64,000 bases of DNA from an uncultured Pelagibacteraceae bacterium (GCA_902585365.1 CACIDF010000002.1:1-64000), one strand, 5' to 3'; numbered from the stretch's first letter, positions 8,664 to 19,826 are shown. Translations and numbers: made by a program. Notes: generated by a model from the letters alone, not told the origin.

Positions 8664-10343
8664 TTGATCGTGAATAAAATTTCTACAGAAGAATTATTTA
8701 AAATTGCTTATAATCATTTACTAAACAAAAATTACTCTAAATCGATTGAACTATTTAATAAGATCCTAACTCATTTTCCAGAAAATTTATCTGTTTTAAG
8801 AAATTTACTGCACGCGTATGCTTTTTCTGGAGACTTTCACAACGCAGAAAATACGATCAAAAAAGTTTTAAGATTAAATGAAAAAGAGCCTTATGTTTAT
8901 CAATTTTATGCATCAATTTTGAAAAACCAGGACAAAATTGATGAGATGATTAATCTAATTGAAGAGGGTTTAAGCAAAAATTTAATGAATCCCAAGTGGA
9001 AATACCAAAAAGAATTATTGTTTCCAGTAGTTGTAAAGGATAACGATGAAATTGATAAATATAGAACAAAAATAAGTAAATGTTATGACCAAATTTTAGA
9101 AAATAGCGAACAACTAGATTATGATAATGATCAGATAATACAGACACCTCACTATGAGTCATCTTATAATCAACATGATAATCTTGAACTAAATATCAAA
9201 AGTGTAAAGGCTTTAAGAAAAATTTATAGAGAATTAAATGAAAATTGTGTTGTTGAAAAAAAAGAAAATGAAAAAATAAAAATAGGTTTTATATCTGAAT
9301 TTTTTACTAATCATACAATTGGTAAATTATTTAAGAATATTATTTTCAGTCTAGACCAAACAAAATTTAATATTTTTATATTGCATTCTAAAAAAACAAA
9401 GGCCAGTAAACTTTTTAATGAATTTATTGAAAAAGAAAAAAATGGTTTTTTGAAAAATGTTAGACTTCCAGAAAAATTGGTTGATAAAATTAATTTTTTT
9501 AAAAAGGAAAAATTCAATATTTTATTTTATCCAGACATCGGTATGTCGGTTGAGATGTATTATTTGTCTCTAATCAGACTTGCCAAACACCAGATAATGT
9601 CATGGGGTCATCCTGAAACAACAGGTAGTGAAAGTATAGATTTTTTTCTATGTTCTAAAAGTTTAATTACAGATGAAACTTCAAAAAGCTACTCTGAAAA
9701 ACTATTGTTGATGGATCACTTGCCAATGATTTATGAATTTCCAAAAATTGAACAAAAGATAAATGATTCAGAATTATCTAAAAATAATATTTACTCCTGT
9801 CCGCAAACAATGTTTAAGTTTCATCCTGAATTTGATCATATTTTAGCTGAAATACTAAAAAAAGATAAAAAAGGTGTTTTATATTTAATTAAAGATAACA
9901 ATAAAATTTATTTCAATAAATTAATTGATCGTTTCAAGAAAATTAAATTTTTTGATCTGGATAGGGTTATTTTTCTTGATCCACTCAGTAGAGATAATTA
10001 TGTAAATCACTTAGGAACATCGTCTGTATTATTAGATCCATTATTTTTTGGCGCAGGTAACTCATTTCACGAATCTATGGTATATGGAACACCAACAGTT
10101 ACAATGCCAACTAAGTATATAAAATCTAGAATCGTTAGTGCTGCTTATATGCAGATGGAAATTGAGAAACCACCGATAGTTAAAAATAAAAATGAATATG
10201 TAGAATTAGCTATCGATATCGCAAATAGTGATAATTTATTAGAAACAAAAAAATACTATCAAAAGAAAGCTATTGAAAAACTATTCAACACTACAAAAGC
10301 TGGTGAGGAATTTAATCAAATACTTCTAAATTTATACCAATGA
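8664..10343 (+). CDS. TPR protein with O-GlcNAc-transferase/SPINDLY-like glycosyltransferase domain; start TTG 8664 or GTG 8670 uncertain
   Basis: N-terminal TPR repeats; IGFISEFFTNHTIGKLF; VIFLDPLSRDNYVNHLGTSSVLLDPLFFGAGNSFHESMVYGTPTVTMP. Confidence 0.75.
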   Translation: MIVNKISTEELFKIAYNHLLNKNYSKSIELFNKILTHFPENLSVLRNLLHAYAFSGDFHNAENTIKKVLRLNEKEPYVYQFYASILKNQDKIDEMINLIEEGLSKNLMNPKWKYQKELLFPVVVKDNDEIDKYRTKISKCYDQILENSEQLDYDNDQIIQTPHYESSYNQHDNLELNIKSVKALRKIYRELNENCVVEKKENEKIKIGFISEFFTNHTIGKLFKNIIFSLDQTKFNIFILHSKKTKASKLFNEFIEKEKNGFLKNVRLPEKLVDKINFFKKEKFNILFYPDIGMSVEMYYLSLIRLAKHQIMSWGHPETTGSESIDFFLCSKSLITDETSKSYSEKLLLMDHLPMIYEFPKIEQKINDSELSKNNIYSCPQTMFKFHPEFDHILAEILKKDKKGVLYLIKDNNKIYFNKLIDRFKKIKFFDLDRVIFLDPLSRDNYVNHLGTSSVLLDPLFFGAGNSFHESMVYGTPTVTMPTKYIKSRIVSAAYMQMEIEKPPIVKNKNEYVELAIDIANSDNLLETKKYYQKKAIEKLFNTTKAGEEFNQILLNLYQ

Positions 10344-11177
10344 TCTTTTAAAACACTCTATTGTATTTTTTAATAAACAAGCAATAGTCATTGGTCCAAC
10401 TCCACCTGGGACTGGGGTTATTGCTTTTGCAAATTTTGAAACTTCATCGAAATCAACATCACCAACTATTCCTTCTTCAGTTTTATTAATACCAACATCG
10501 ATTACTATAGATCCTTTCTTAATCCAGTCACCTTTAACAAGTTTTGGAATTCCTACTGCAACTACTAAAATGTCTGCTTTTAAGCATTCTTCTTTTAAAT
10601 TTTTTGTTTTTGAATGAGCAATTGTCACTGTACAGTTTTCCTTTAGTAAAAGTTGAGTCATTGGTTTTCCATTTAAATTGGATCTACCTAAAACAACTGC
10701 TTTTTTTCCATTTAAATTTGGCTCTATTTTTTTAATCAACAAATGACATCCTAGTGGTGTACAAGGAACCGAACTTTCATACCCAGACGACAAATTTCCT
10801 ACATTGTTAGGATGAAAACCATCTACATCTTTGTTTGGATCGATTGCATCTATAATTTTTTTGTTATTAATGTGTTTTGGAAGTGGCAACTGTACCAAAA
10901 TGCCAGAAACATTTTCATCTTTATTAAGTTCACTAATCTTTTCTAAAACAGTTTTTTCATCTACTGTATCGGGATACTTAATAATTTCTGATTTAAGACC
11001 AATTTCTATTGCTGATTTTTCTTTATTACGTACATAAATTTTGCTTGGAGCATATTCACCTATAAGTATTACAGTTAAGCCTGGAACTCTATTAAATTTT
11101 TTTTTTAGATTATCTACTTCATTTTTTAAATTTGATCTTAAATCCACAGCAATTTTTTTTCCGTCTATTATAGTCAT
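10332..11177 (-). CDS. folD: Bifunctional methylenetetrahydrofolate dehydrogenase/cyclohydrolase
   Basis: GILVQLPLPKHIN; DPNKDVDGFHPNNVG; VLGRSNLNGKP; TPVPGGVGPMT. Confidence 0.97.
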   Translation of the reverse strand: MTIIDGKKIAVDLRSNLKNEVDNLKKKFNRVPGLTVILIGEYAPSKIYVRNKEKSAIEIGLKSEIIKYPDTVDEKTVLEKISELNKDENVSGILVQLPLPKHINNKKIIDAIDPNKDVDGFHPNNVGNLSSGYESSVPCTPLGCHLLIKKIEPNLNGKKAVVLGRSNLNGKPMTQLLLKENCTVTIAHSKTKNLKEECLKADILVVAVGIPKLVKGDWIKKGSIVIDVGINKTEEGIVGDVDFDEVSKFAKAITPVPGGVGPMTIACLLKNTIECFKRSLV

Positions 11178-11183
11178 TCTAAA

Positions 11184-11474
11184 TTAAAAAATTAATGGTG
11201 CTATATAAAGTTTCATACACATTTCTATAAACCATATCAACAAAAGAAGAATGACCGGGGATATATCGATAGCTCCCAGATTAGGCAGAAAACCTCTAAT
11301 CTTTCTTAAAAAAGGCTCTGTTAGTCTGTATGTAAAATCCAAAACTAAATAAACAAATCGATTTGTAGTATTTAAAATATTAAAAGCTACTAACCAGCTA
11401 ATTATTACGTTAGCAATAACAATATAAGAATATAATTTTAAGATTTGTAATGATAAGTAAAATAGAGCTATCAT
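11184..11474 (-). CDS. YggT family membrane protein
   Basis: ANVIISWLVAFNILN; LTEPFLRKIRGFLPNLGAIDISPVILLL. Confidence 0.9.
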   Translation of the reverse strand: MIALFYLSLQILKLYSYIVIANVIISWLVAFNILNTTNRFVYLVLDFTYRLTEPFLRKIRGFLPNLGAIDISPVILLLLIWFIEMCMKLYIAPLIF

Positions 11475-12556
11475 TTTTTTTCGACGTAGATAGATTGACT
11501 TGGAAAAGCAAAAGATGCTTTGTTTTTTTCAACTATCTGCTTTATTTCAATGGCTAATTTTTCTTTGACTTTCAGCCATTCATTCCAACTATTAGTTTTG
11601 GTGAAGCATCTTACATACATATCTATCGAGCTATCTGAAAATTTATCTACTCTAACTGCGATCCCTACTTTTTTATCGTAGTCATCATTTTCCGTAATAT
11701 GTTTTTCGATTTGGTCTCTTATATTTTTTAACTGATCAACCGTTGTGTCATATTGCAAAGTAATAATCCAACTTATGAGCCAATTAGTTGTTTGGCTTAC
11801 ATTAATAACAGCATTTTCTGCAAACTGAAAATTAGGAATTATAGCTAATGATTTATCAAACTTTCTAATAGTTGTTGATCTAAATCCTATTTTTTCGACA
11901 ATTCCTTCGATTGTGCCCTCTACTAATATCCAATCACCCATTTTAAATCTTTTTTCTACAAGAACTAAAATTCCAGATATCAAATTTTTAAATAAATCTT
12001 GGGCTCCAAGTGCAACAGCTACTCCAAATAGACCTAACCCAGCAATAATTGGTCCAATTTTTATTCCCCATAACTCTAAAACAGCGGCAGCACCTAAAAT
12101 AAATATTAGAATTTTTAAAGACTTAATTATCCATCCTATCAATTCTCTTGTAAGAATTTTATCTAATCCGCTTAAAATGTATGAAATTGGTTCAATTATT
12201 TGATGAATAATCCAAAATAATAAAATTGTAATTAAGGTTCTGTTTATTGTGTCTACAAAAGATCTGGTGTCCTCAGCAAACGTCATATAATAACTTGCAA
12301 AGAAAAAACCTAAAACTATAGGTAAAAAACGTGCCGGTCCTACCATAGCTTTTACAAAAGTGTCATCTAACTTGTTGGTTGTTCTTTTTGAAATAAGCTC
12401 CAGTTTTTTTATAATTAGTTTGCTAATTAAACCTCTAAAAATTAGAAATATTAAAAAAATTCCTAACCCGATTAATATCTGACCTATATCAATTCCTAAA
12501 ATTCCTTTATCCCAAACAGAAAGAAATAAATTTTTTAAATTAATAAAAACTTCCAT
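11471..12556 (-). CDS. Mechanosensitive ion channel (MscS) family protein
   Basis: GLGLFGVAVALGAQDLFKNLISGILVLVEKRFKMGDWI...GTIEGIVEKIGFRSTTIR. Confidence 0.93.
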   Translation of the reverse strand: MEVFINLKNLFLSVWDKGILGIDIGQILIGLGIFLIFLIFRGLISKLIIKKLELISKRTTNKLDDTFVKAMVGPARFLPIVLGFFFASYYMTFAEDTRSFVDTINRTLITILLFWIIHQIIEPISYILSGLDKILTRELIGWIIKSLKILIFILGAAAVLELWGIKIGPIIAGLGLFGVAVALGAQDLFKNLISGILVLVEKRFKMGDWILVEGTIEGIVEKIGFRSTTIRKFDKSLAIIPNFQFAENAVINVSQTTNWLISWIITLQYDTTVDQLKNIRDQIEKHITENDDYDKKVGIAVRVDKFSDSSIDMYVRCFTKTNSWNEWLKVKEKLAIEIKQIVEKNKASFAFPSQSIYVEKK

Positions 12557-12559
12557 ATT

Positions 12560-13258
12560 TTAAATTTTATATAATAAAAATTCCTCTTCACCAGGATTAA
12601 ATAAAAATATTTTTTTCCATTTTATCACATTTAAAATTGTTGATGTTTTTTCACCAATGCACATTAAGTTAGTATTCATCCAGTAGTCAACTAATTCATA
12701 TTTTTTAATTATTTTTAAAAAGCTTTTCGCACTATTTTCTGAATAAACATACACTAAATTTGGTATATCTATCTTTAAAGACTCTAAAAATGATAAATCT
12801 AAATTTTCGTTATGTTTTACAGTATAATTTATCAATCTCTCAACATTGTACCCTTCAGAAATTAACTCTTTGTCTAAGGGATATGACACAACATCTCCAC
12901 TCACATAAAGTATTTTGTTATCTTTTTCTGATAAATTTTGTTGTATAAGTTCTTTCAAATTTCTAACATTTCCATCAGCTGCAAATACATTTTGGAAACC
13001 ATAGGACCTTGCAGTTTTTTCTGTATATGAGCCAACACAAAAACATAAAATATTCTTATTAATATTCTTTAAATCTAAAAATCTAATTGCATTAGAACTA
13101 GTAAAAATGATTGCGTTATGATTATAAATTTTTGTTTCATTATAATCTGATTTTCTAATCTCTAATAAGGGCAAGTTTGATACTTTAAATCCATTAGATT
13201 TAAATTTTTGAATTAAATCTTTTGAATCTTCTAATTGACGAGTTAATAAAATGTGCAT
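12560..13258 (-). CDS. hemD: Uroporphyrinogen-III synthase
   Basis: ILLTRQLEDS; NAIIFTSSNAIRFL; adjacent to hemC. Confidence 0.85.
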   Translation of the reverse strand: MHILLTRQLEDSKDLIQKFKSNGFKVSNLPLLEIRKSDYNETKIYNHNAIIFTSSNAIRFLDLKNINKNILCFCVGSYTEKTARSYGFQNVFAADGNVRNLKELIQQNLSEKDNKILYVSGDVVSYPLDKELISEGYNVERLINYTVKHNENLDLSFLESLKIDIPNLVYVYSENSAKSFLKIIKKYELVDYWMNTNLMCIGEKTSTILNVIKWKKIFLFNPGEEEFLLYKI

Positions 13259-13259
13259 T

Positions 13260-14171
13260 TCAGTTTTTATAATTGCCTTGAGATATTTTTTTCAAATAAT
13301 TTCCAACAATTGATCCAATTTTTAATGCTTTCCCAATTGTATCAGAATATTCATAAAAATATCTAGACTTTCCATCAACAGAAAATAGCTCAGCTTTTAA
13401 AACTAGTTTTTTTTTTTTAAAGAATGAGTAAATGCCAACTGCTGTACTACAGTCACCTTTTAAAATTTTTAAAACTTGTCTCTCAGTCTTTGCTCTAATT
13501 TTAGTATTTTTGTCATTAACTTTTTCTAAAAGTCTATTAATTTTATTATCATTTTTTCTTGATTGTAGAGAAATTATACCTTGGCCTGCTGATGGGATAA
13601 TCTTGCTACAATTAAATTCCTGAGTAATAAATCTAGTCATCTTTAAAAACTTTAATCCCGCCTTAGCTAAAATGATCGCATCATATTTTTTTCCATAAGT
13701 TTTTTTTATTCTACTGTCAATATTTCCTCTTATAAGTTTGAATTTTAAATCAGGCCTCGCCCTTTTTAATTGAAATTCTCTCCTAAAAGAAGATGTACCA
13801 ATAACAGAATTTTTTTTTAACTTTTCAAAAGGTAACTTATTTTTACTTATTAACACTTCATTCGGAGAATTTCTTTTAAGAAATGTTTTTATAATCAGAC
13901 CTCGTGTCTGTTTATATGGAACATCTTTTAATGAGTGAACAGCTATATCAATTTTTTTTGAAATTAACTCTTTTTCAATATTTTTCACAAATTCTCCTTT
14001 GCCACCAATGTCAGAAGTTCTTCGGTCTAAAATTCTATCACCCTTTGTAACAATTTTTTTTAACTCAATTTTCCCATTATAAAATTTTTTAATTTTTCTT
14101 ATAGCAAGTTCAGCATATTTAATAGCTAATTTACTTCCTCGAGCTCCTATGATTATTTTTTTTTTATTCAT
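13260..14171 (-). CDS. hemC: Porphobilinogen deaminase
   Basis: IIIGARGSKLAIKYAE; GKGEFVKNIEKEL; DIAVHSLKDVP; VIGTSSFRREFQL. Confidence 0.96.
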   Translation of the reverse strand: MNKKKIIIGARGSKLAIKYAELAIRKIKKFYNGKIELKKIVTKGDRILDRRTSDIGGKGEFVKNIEKELISKKIDIAVHSLKDVPYKQTRGLIIKTFLKRNSPNEVLISKNKLPFEKLKKNSVIGTSSFRREFQLKRARPDLKFKLIRGNIDSRIKKTYGKKYDAIILAKAGLKFLKMTRFITQEFNCSKIIPSAGQGIISLQSRKNDNKINRLLEKVNDKNTKIRAKTERQVLKILKGDCSTAVGIYSFFKKKKLVLKAELFSVDGKSRYFYEYSDTIGKALKIGSIVGNYLKKISQGNYKN

Positions 14172-14206
14172 AATATTTAAATTTACCTATATTAATTAAA
14201 TTATTT

Positions 14207-15274
14207 ATGAAAAAAAAAATACTTATAATGGGTATAGAAACAAGCTGTGATGAGACTGCTGTTTCAATAATCCAAGATAATGGATCAAAACCACCAAAAA
14301 TATTAGCTAATATTGTATCTAGCCAAGAACAGGTTCATAAGAAATTTGGAGGAGTAGTGCCAGAGTTGGCTGCAAGAAGTCATTTAGAAAAAATTGAAAT
14401 GATTACAAAAAAGGCTCTAAAAAAAAGCAAAGTAAAATTAAATGATATAAACGCTATATCAGCAACAGCAGGACCTGGGTTAATCGTGTGTTTGTCTGTT
14501 GGTTTTAGTTTTGCAAAATCATTAGCTTTAGCTTTAAAAAAACCATTAATAGCTGTTAACCATTTAGAAGGTCATGCTTTAAGTCCAATGTTTGAAAATA
14601 AACTTAAGTATCCATATTTGCTTTTATTAATTTCAGGAGGTCATACTCAATTTCTAGTAGTCAAAGGTTTAGGTAAATACAAAAGAATAGGTACTACGAT
14701 TGATGATGCTCTTGGTGAAGCTTTCGACAAAACATCAAAAATGTTGGGCTTTGGATTTCCAGGAGGGCCTAAAATAGAAAAATATTCAAAAAAGGGAGAT
14801 CCAAAAAAATTTGATCTTCCTATGCCTATAATCAATAAAGGTGGTTGTAATTTGTCTTTCGCAGGATTAAAAACAGCGGTGTTACGAGCAAAAATTTTAT
14901 TAAAGACAAAAAAAGATAAATATGATTTAGCTGCTTCTTTTCAGGCTACAGTTTTAAAAATAATTTATAAAAAGACAAAAATAGCAATAGGGAAATTTCG
15001 AAAAATTTCAAAAGGCAAATCTTTAGTTATAGCCGGTGGTGTTGCATCTAATCAGGAGATTAGAAGAATAATAAAAAAAATTTGTTATGAGGAAAAATTT
15101 AAATCATATTTCCCTAAAATGAATTTATGTAGCGATAACGCTGCTATGATTGCAATCACTGGATTAAAAAAATTTAAAAAAAGGAAATTTGATAAATTGA
15201 ATTTTCCAGTAAGACCTAGGTGGCCATTGGATAGAAGAGCAAAATTTTTAAAAGGATCTGGTGTCAAATTATAG
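14207..15274 (+). CDS. tsaD: tRNA N6-adenosine threonylcarbamoyltransferase
   Basis: IMGIETSCDETAVSI; NHLEGHALSP; LLISGGHTQFL; VIAGGVASNQEIR. Confidence 0.97.
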   Translation: MKKKILIMGIETSCDETAVSIIQDNGSKPPKILANIVSSQEQVHKKFGGVVPELAARSHLEKIEMITKKALKKSKVKLNDINAISATAGPGLIVCLSVGFSFAKSLALALKKPLIAVNHLEGHALSPMFENKLKYPYLLLLISGGHTQFLVVKGLGKYKRIGTTIDDALGEAFDKTSKMLGFGFPGGPKIEKYSKKGDPKKFDLPMPIINKGGCNLSFAGLKTAVLRAKILLKTKKDKYDLAASFQATVLKIIYKKTKIAIGKFRKISKGKSLVIAGGVASNQEIRRIIKKICYEEKFKSYFPKMNLCSDNAAMIAITGLKKFKKRKFDKLNFPVRPRWPLDRRAKFLKGSGVKL

Positions 15275-17248
15275 ATAAACATCATCAGGATCTTGATTTT
15301 CGATATGTTTTTTTAAAACAATTTCATAAGCTTCTTCTAATTTTCTCGTGTATAATTCACTATTAAATAATGGGTTAGTATCCCTTGAAGTATTTAATTT
15401 GTCTTTTAAGTGTTTTAAATATTTTTCATCATTTGCTATTTTTAGAGCTTTTTCAATATATTCTTCATCTGAGTTAGTTATTAATTCATCTAAGCCACTA
15501 GTTCTCAATAAACTTGATGCTACTCGACTGTGAAATGATTTTCCTTTTTTTGTTAAAACTGGAACACCTGCCCAAATAGAATCACTACAAGTTGTGTGAG
15601 CGTTATATGGAAAAGTATCTAAAAATAAATCTGCAAATTTAATTCTTGCTAAATGTTTTTCTAAAGGTATAGACTCACTAAATATAATTCTTTCCGATTT
15701 GATATTTTTTTTCTCAAATTCTTCTTTTAGATTTTTTATAAAATTTTTATTTTTAGAAAGAAGCCATAGTATACTTTTTGGAGTTTGTTTTAAAATTTCG
15801 ACCCAAAGATTAAGGGCTTGCTTTAAAATCTTTTGATTTGAATTAAAGCAACAAAAAATAAATTTGTTCTCTGGTAAACCTAATTCTTTTTTAGTCAACT
15901 TAATATCGGATATTAAACGATCTTTTTCCGAAGGTTGGTAAGAATTTGGGAGAAAAATTATTTTTTCTGAGTAAAATTTTTTATCGTTTTCATCTATAAC
16001 AGTTTTGTCAGCAATTATATAATCCATTTTATCAGTTCCCGCCGTTCCAGGATAACCTAGAAAATTAATTTGAACTGGTGCACATTTATATAAGAAAATT
16101 TCCAGTCGATTTTCAAATCCACCGGTATGTCCCATTAAATCAATTGCAATATCTATTTTTAAATTTCTTGATAAATTTACAATTTCCTCGTTACTCATAT
16201 TTGCAATATCATGAAATTTGTCGAAAGCCTTTTTAAATCTTAAATAATAAATATCATCTTTTTTTTGTTTTTTGCCAAAATAAAAACCATGCAAATTAAA
16301 TTTTGATTTGTCATGTAGCTCTATTGTTTTTGATATTAAGTGACCAACGGGGTGATTTCTAAAGTCTGCTGAATAATATCCAATATTTATTTTTTCATTC
16401 TGTTTTACATTAGGAAATAAATGATTCTTATGTTCTCCCATTTTTTTAAAATTTACGAAAATTTCCGCTGATTTACTTTGCAATGAAGGTGAATCACAAA
16501 TATATGATATCATCAACGGGTCTGCTACTTGTTTTTCGCTTTTTACTTTATAAATAATTTCTTCAAAGTCTTCATCTATCTTGTGCCACTCACAATTCAT
16601 CAATTTATCAAAAACAATATTTCCTAAAACAAATGGATAATCAGGATCAATTAAATAAGCACTTTTATAAGAGTTTATTGCCTCAGTTTGTTTGTCCATT
16701 TGAGATAGAATTAACGCTTTTTCGTTATATAAATAAGCATTGTCAGGTGTTAAATTAATCATTTCATCTAAAAATTTTAAAGCATCATTTTTTTTATCCA
16801 TCACTTGTAAAAGATGTAACTTACTTTTTATAACTGGTAAAAAGTTAGGTTTAATTTTTAATGATTTATTTAAGTGAATTAGTGCATCTTTATAATTTTG
16901 AATTTTAAAATAAACATCACTAATTCCAAACAATGCTTCGAAATAATCTGGTTTAATCTCTAATGCTTTTTTAAAAAATTCAATAGCTTCGGTATGTTTG
17001 TTTAATTTTGAGTAAACGTTTCCTAAATTGTTTAATGCAAATATATAATCAGGCTTAATGATAATTGCTTTCTTCCAGAGTTTTATTGCGTCTTGATAAT
17101 CATTAAGATGGAACAAAATATAACCATGAATATTAATGAATTCAAAATTTTTATCTAATTTATTTTTGATATTATCACAAATAATCTTAGCTTCGATAAA
17201 GCTATTATCTTTAATTAATTCCAATATTTTTTTAATTTTATCTTTCAT
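15269..17248 (-). CDS. TPR protein with O-GlcNAc-transferase/SPINDLY-like catalytic domain
   Basis: Multiple TPRs; IGYYSADFRNHPVGHLI; QINFLGYPGTAGTDKMDYIIAD; DLFLDTFPYNAHTTCSDSIWAGVPVLT. Confidence 0.93.
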   Translation of the reverse strand: MKDKIKKILELIKDNSFIEAKIICDNIKNKLDKNFEFINIHGYILFHLNDYQDAIKLWKKAIIIKPDYIFALNNLGNVYSKLNKHTEAIEFFKKALEIKPDYFEALFGISDVYFKIQNYKDALIHLNKSLKIKPNFLPVIKSKLHLLQVMDKKNDALKFLDEMINLTPDNAYLYNEKALILSQMDKQTEAINSYKSAYLIDPDYPFVLGNIVFDKLMNCEWHKIDEDFEEIIYKVKSEKQVADPLMISYICDSPSLQSKSAEIFVNFKKMGEHKNHLFPNVKQNEKINIGYYSADFRNHPVGHLISKTIELHDKSKFNLHGFYFGKKQKKDDIYYLRFKKAFDKFHDIANMSNEEIVNLSRNLKIDIAIDLMGHTGGFENRLEIFLYKCAPVQINFLGYPGTAGTDKMDYIIADKTVIDENDKKFYSEKIIFLPNSYQPSEKDRLISDIKLTKKELGLPENKFIFCCFNSNQKILKQALNLWVEILKQTPKSILWLLSKNKNFIKNLKEEFEKKNIKSERIIFSESIPLEKHLARIKFADLFLDTFPYNAHTTCSDSIWAGVPVLTKKGKSFHSRVASSLLRTSGLDELITNSDEEYIEKALKIANDEKYLKHLKDKLNTSRDTNPLFNSELYTRKLEEAYEIVLKKHIENQDPDDVYL

Positions 17249-17336
17249 AAAATGAAATAGTAGTATTAGCTTATATTATATCAAAATGATTCAAATAAAT
17301 TTAGAAAAGTTATATAAACTATATTAGGTTGTTAAA

Positions 17337-17756
17337 ATGAAATATTGGTTGCTAAAATCAGAACCTGACGTTTGGTCTATTGATCAACAAATTAAAGCTG
17401 GGGCTAAAGGTGTGATTTGGGACGGAGTAAGAAATTATCAAGCGGCCAAAAATTTAAGAAATATGAAAACTGGTGATCTTTGTTTTTTTTATCATTCTAA
17501 TATAGGTAAAGAAATTGTCGGTATTGTAAAAGTTATAAAGGAAGCCTTTATTGACCCAACAGATAAAAAGAAAAAATTTGTTGCAGTGAGAGTTAAATTT
17601 AAAAGAAAATTAAAAAAACCAGTAAGTTTAGAAAATATAAAGAAAATTGAGCATCTAAATCAATTACCCCTTGTAAAACAAAGCAGATTATCAGTAATGC
17701 CTATTGACTCAAAAAGCTGGAAGATTTTAAATAATATGAGTAATATTAATAAATAA
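17337..17756 (+). CDS. EVE domain-containing protein
   Basis: MKYWLLKSEPDVWSIDQ; WDGVRNYQAAKNLRNMKTGDLCFFYHSN. Confidence 0.95.
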   Translation: MKYWLLKSEPDVWSIDQQIKAGAKGVIWDGVRNYQAAKNLRNMKTGDLCFFYHSNIGKEIVGIVKVIKEAFIDPTDKKKKFVAVRVKFKRKLKKPVSLENIKKIEHLNQLPLVKQSRLSVMPIDSKSWKILNNMSNINK

Positions 17757-17759
17757 ATT

Positions 17760-19826
17760 ATGGCAAAAAAATCAAAAAAAAGAAAAACTAAGCAAAAAGT
17801 TAAAAAAAAATATAAATCTAAGACTAGATCTAGAAAAGTTAGAAAATATAAAAAAAAAGTTAAAAAGTTAAAATCCAAAGATAACAAATCATCAGAAAAA
17901 ATTTATAAAGTTAAGTCTGAATGGTTAAAAAAGGCTCTGGTTAGTAAAACTATCTACGAAAAAAAGTATAGCCAATCTATTAAAGATAACGACGGATTTT
18001 GGAGAAAAGAGGGAAAAAGAGTTGCCTGGATTAAGCCATACACAAAAATTAAAGACGTTAAATATAGTAGTTCAGACGTAAACATTAAATGGTTTTACGA
18101 TGGAACGCTCAATGCTTCAGCTAATTGTATTGATAGACATTTAAAAAATAATAAAGATAAAACTGCAATTATGTGGGTTGGAGATGATCCAAAAGTACAA
18201 AAGAAAATCACATACAAACAATTGCATAACGAAGTGTGCAAAATAGCAAATGGTTTAAGAAATATAGGTGTACAAAAAGGAGATAGAGTCACAATTTATT
18301 TAACAATGATACCAGAGCTAGCTTATACAATGTTGGCTTGCGCAAGAATTGGAGCAATTCATTCGATAATATTTGGGGGTTTCTCTCCTGACAGTATAGC
18401 TGGTCGTATAAATGATTGTGAGTCAGATTATGTTGTAACTGCCGATGAAGGTTTGAGAGGAGGAAAAACTATTCCTTTAAAATCAATTACAGATGAAGCA
18501 TTGATGAGTTGTCCTAATGTAAAAAAATGTGTTGTTGTTAAAAGAACTGGTAATGATATTAGTTGGGATAATAGTAGGGATGTTTGGTATCACGATATAA
18601 TTAAGAACGTCTCATCATATTGTGAACCTGAAGAGATGAATGCAGAGGATCCACTTTTCATATTATATACATCGGGATCTACAGGTAAGCCTAAAGGAGT
18701 TCTTCATACAACAGGTGGTTATTTAGTGTATGCATCAATGACACATCAATATATCTTTAATTATAAGCCAAAAGATATTTATTGGTGTACTGCCGATATA
18801 GGTTGGGTAACTGGCCATAGTTATATAATTTATGGACCATTAGCTAATGGTGCTACAACTTTAATGTTTGAAGGAATACCGACATATCCAGACTCATCTA
18901 GATGGTGGCAAATCGTAGATAAATATAAAGTGAATATTTTTTACACTGCGCCAACTGCGATTAGAGCTTTAATGAGGGAGGGAGATAAACCTGTAAAGAA
19001 AACTTCAAGAAAAACACTTAAACTACTTGGAACTGTAGGCGAACCAATAAATCCTGAGGCATGGGAGTGGTATTACAAAATTGTTGGGGATTCTAGATGT
19101 CCAATAGTTGATACTTGGTGGCAAACGGAAACAGGTGGTATTTTAATTAGCCCACAAACTGGTGCAATAGATCTAAAACCAGGGTCTGCTACAAAACCTT
19201 TCTATGGAATTAAACCTGTAATAGTCGATAAAAATGGAAAAGTATTAAAAGGAGAAGCTCAAGGGAGACTTTGCATTGCTCAATCTTGGCCTGGGCAAAT
19301 GAGAACGGTTTATGGTGATCATAACAGATTTATCGAAACTTACTTTTCTCAATTTGATGGAAAGTATTTTACTGGAGATGGATGCAGAAGAGATAAAGAT
19401 GGATATTATTGGATAACAGGAAGAGTAGATGATGTAATAATTGTATCAGGACACAACTTAGGTACAGCTGAAATTGAAAGTGCTTTCGTTGCACATCCTA
19501 AGGTAGCAGAAGCTGCAGTAGTTGGGTACCCTCATGATATAAAAGGTAACGGTCTTTACTGTTATGTCACTCTTAATGTGGGTGAAAAGGCAGATGGTGA
19601 TTTAGAGAGAGAATTAAAGCTATGGGTTAGAAAACAAATTGGTCCAATTGCAACACCTGATCTAATACATTTTTCACCAGGTTTACCAAAAACAAGATCT
19701 GGAAAAATAATGAGAAGAATTTTAAGAAAGATTGCAGCAAACGAACATGATCAACTTGGTGATACAACAACCTTAGCTGACCCAAGTGTTGTTCAAAGTT
19801 TAGTTGATGAGAGAAAAAATGTTTAA
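17760..19826 (+). CDS. acs: Acetyl-CoA synthetase with Lys/Arg-rich N-terminal extension
   Basis: [46 protein letters not shown]-terminus [41 protein letters not shown]. Confidence 0.96.
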   Translation: MAKKSKKRKTKQKVKKKYKSKTRSRKVRKYKKKVKKLKSKDNKSSEKIYKVKSEWLKKALVSKTIYEKKYSQSIKDNDGFWRKEGKRVAWIKPYTKIKDVKYSSSDVNIKWFYDGTLNASANCIDRHLKNNKDKTAIMWVGDDPKVQKKITYKQLHNEVCKIANGLRNIGVQKGDRVTIYLTMIPELAYTMLACARIGAIHSIIFGGFSPDSIAGRINDCESDYVVTADEGLRGGKTIPLKSITDEALMSCPNVKKCVVVKRTGNDISWDNSRDVWYHDIIKNVSSYCEPEEMNAEDPLFILYTSGSTGKPKGVLHTTGGYLVYASMTHQYIFNYKPKDIYWCTADIGWVTGHSYIIYGPLANGATTLMFEGIPTYPDSSRWWQIVDKYKVNIFYTAPTAIRALMREGDKPVKKTSRKTLKLLGTVGEPINPEAWEWYYKIVGDSRCPIVDTWWQTETGGILISPQTGAIDLKPGSATKPFYGIKPVIVDKNGKVLKGEAQGRLCIAQSWPGQMRTVYGDHNRFIETYFSQFDGKYFTGDGCRRDKDGYYWITGRVDDVIIVSGHNLGTAEIESAFVAHPKVAEAAVVGYPHDIKGNGLYCYVTLNVGEKADGDLERELKLWVRKQIGPIATPDLIHFSPGLPKTRSGKIMRRILRKIAANEHDQLGDTTTLADPSVVQSLVDERKNV

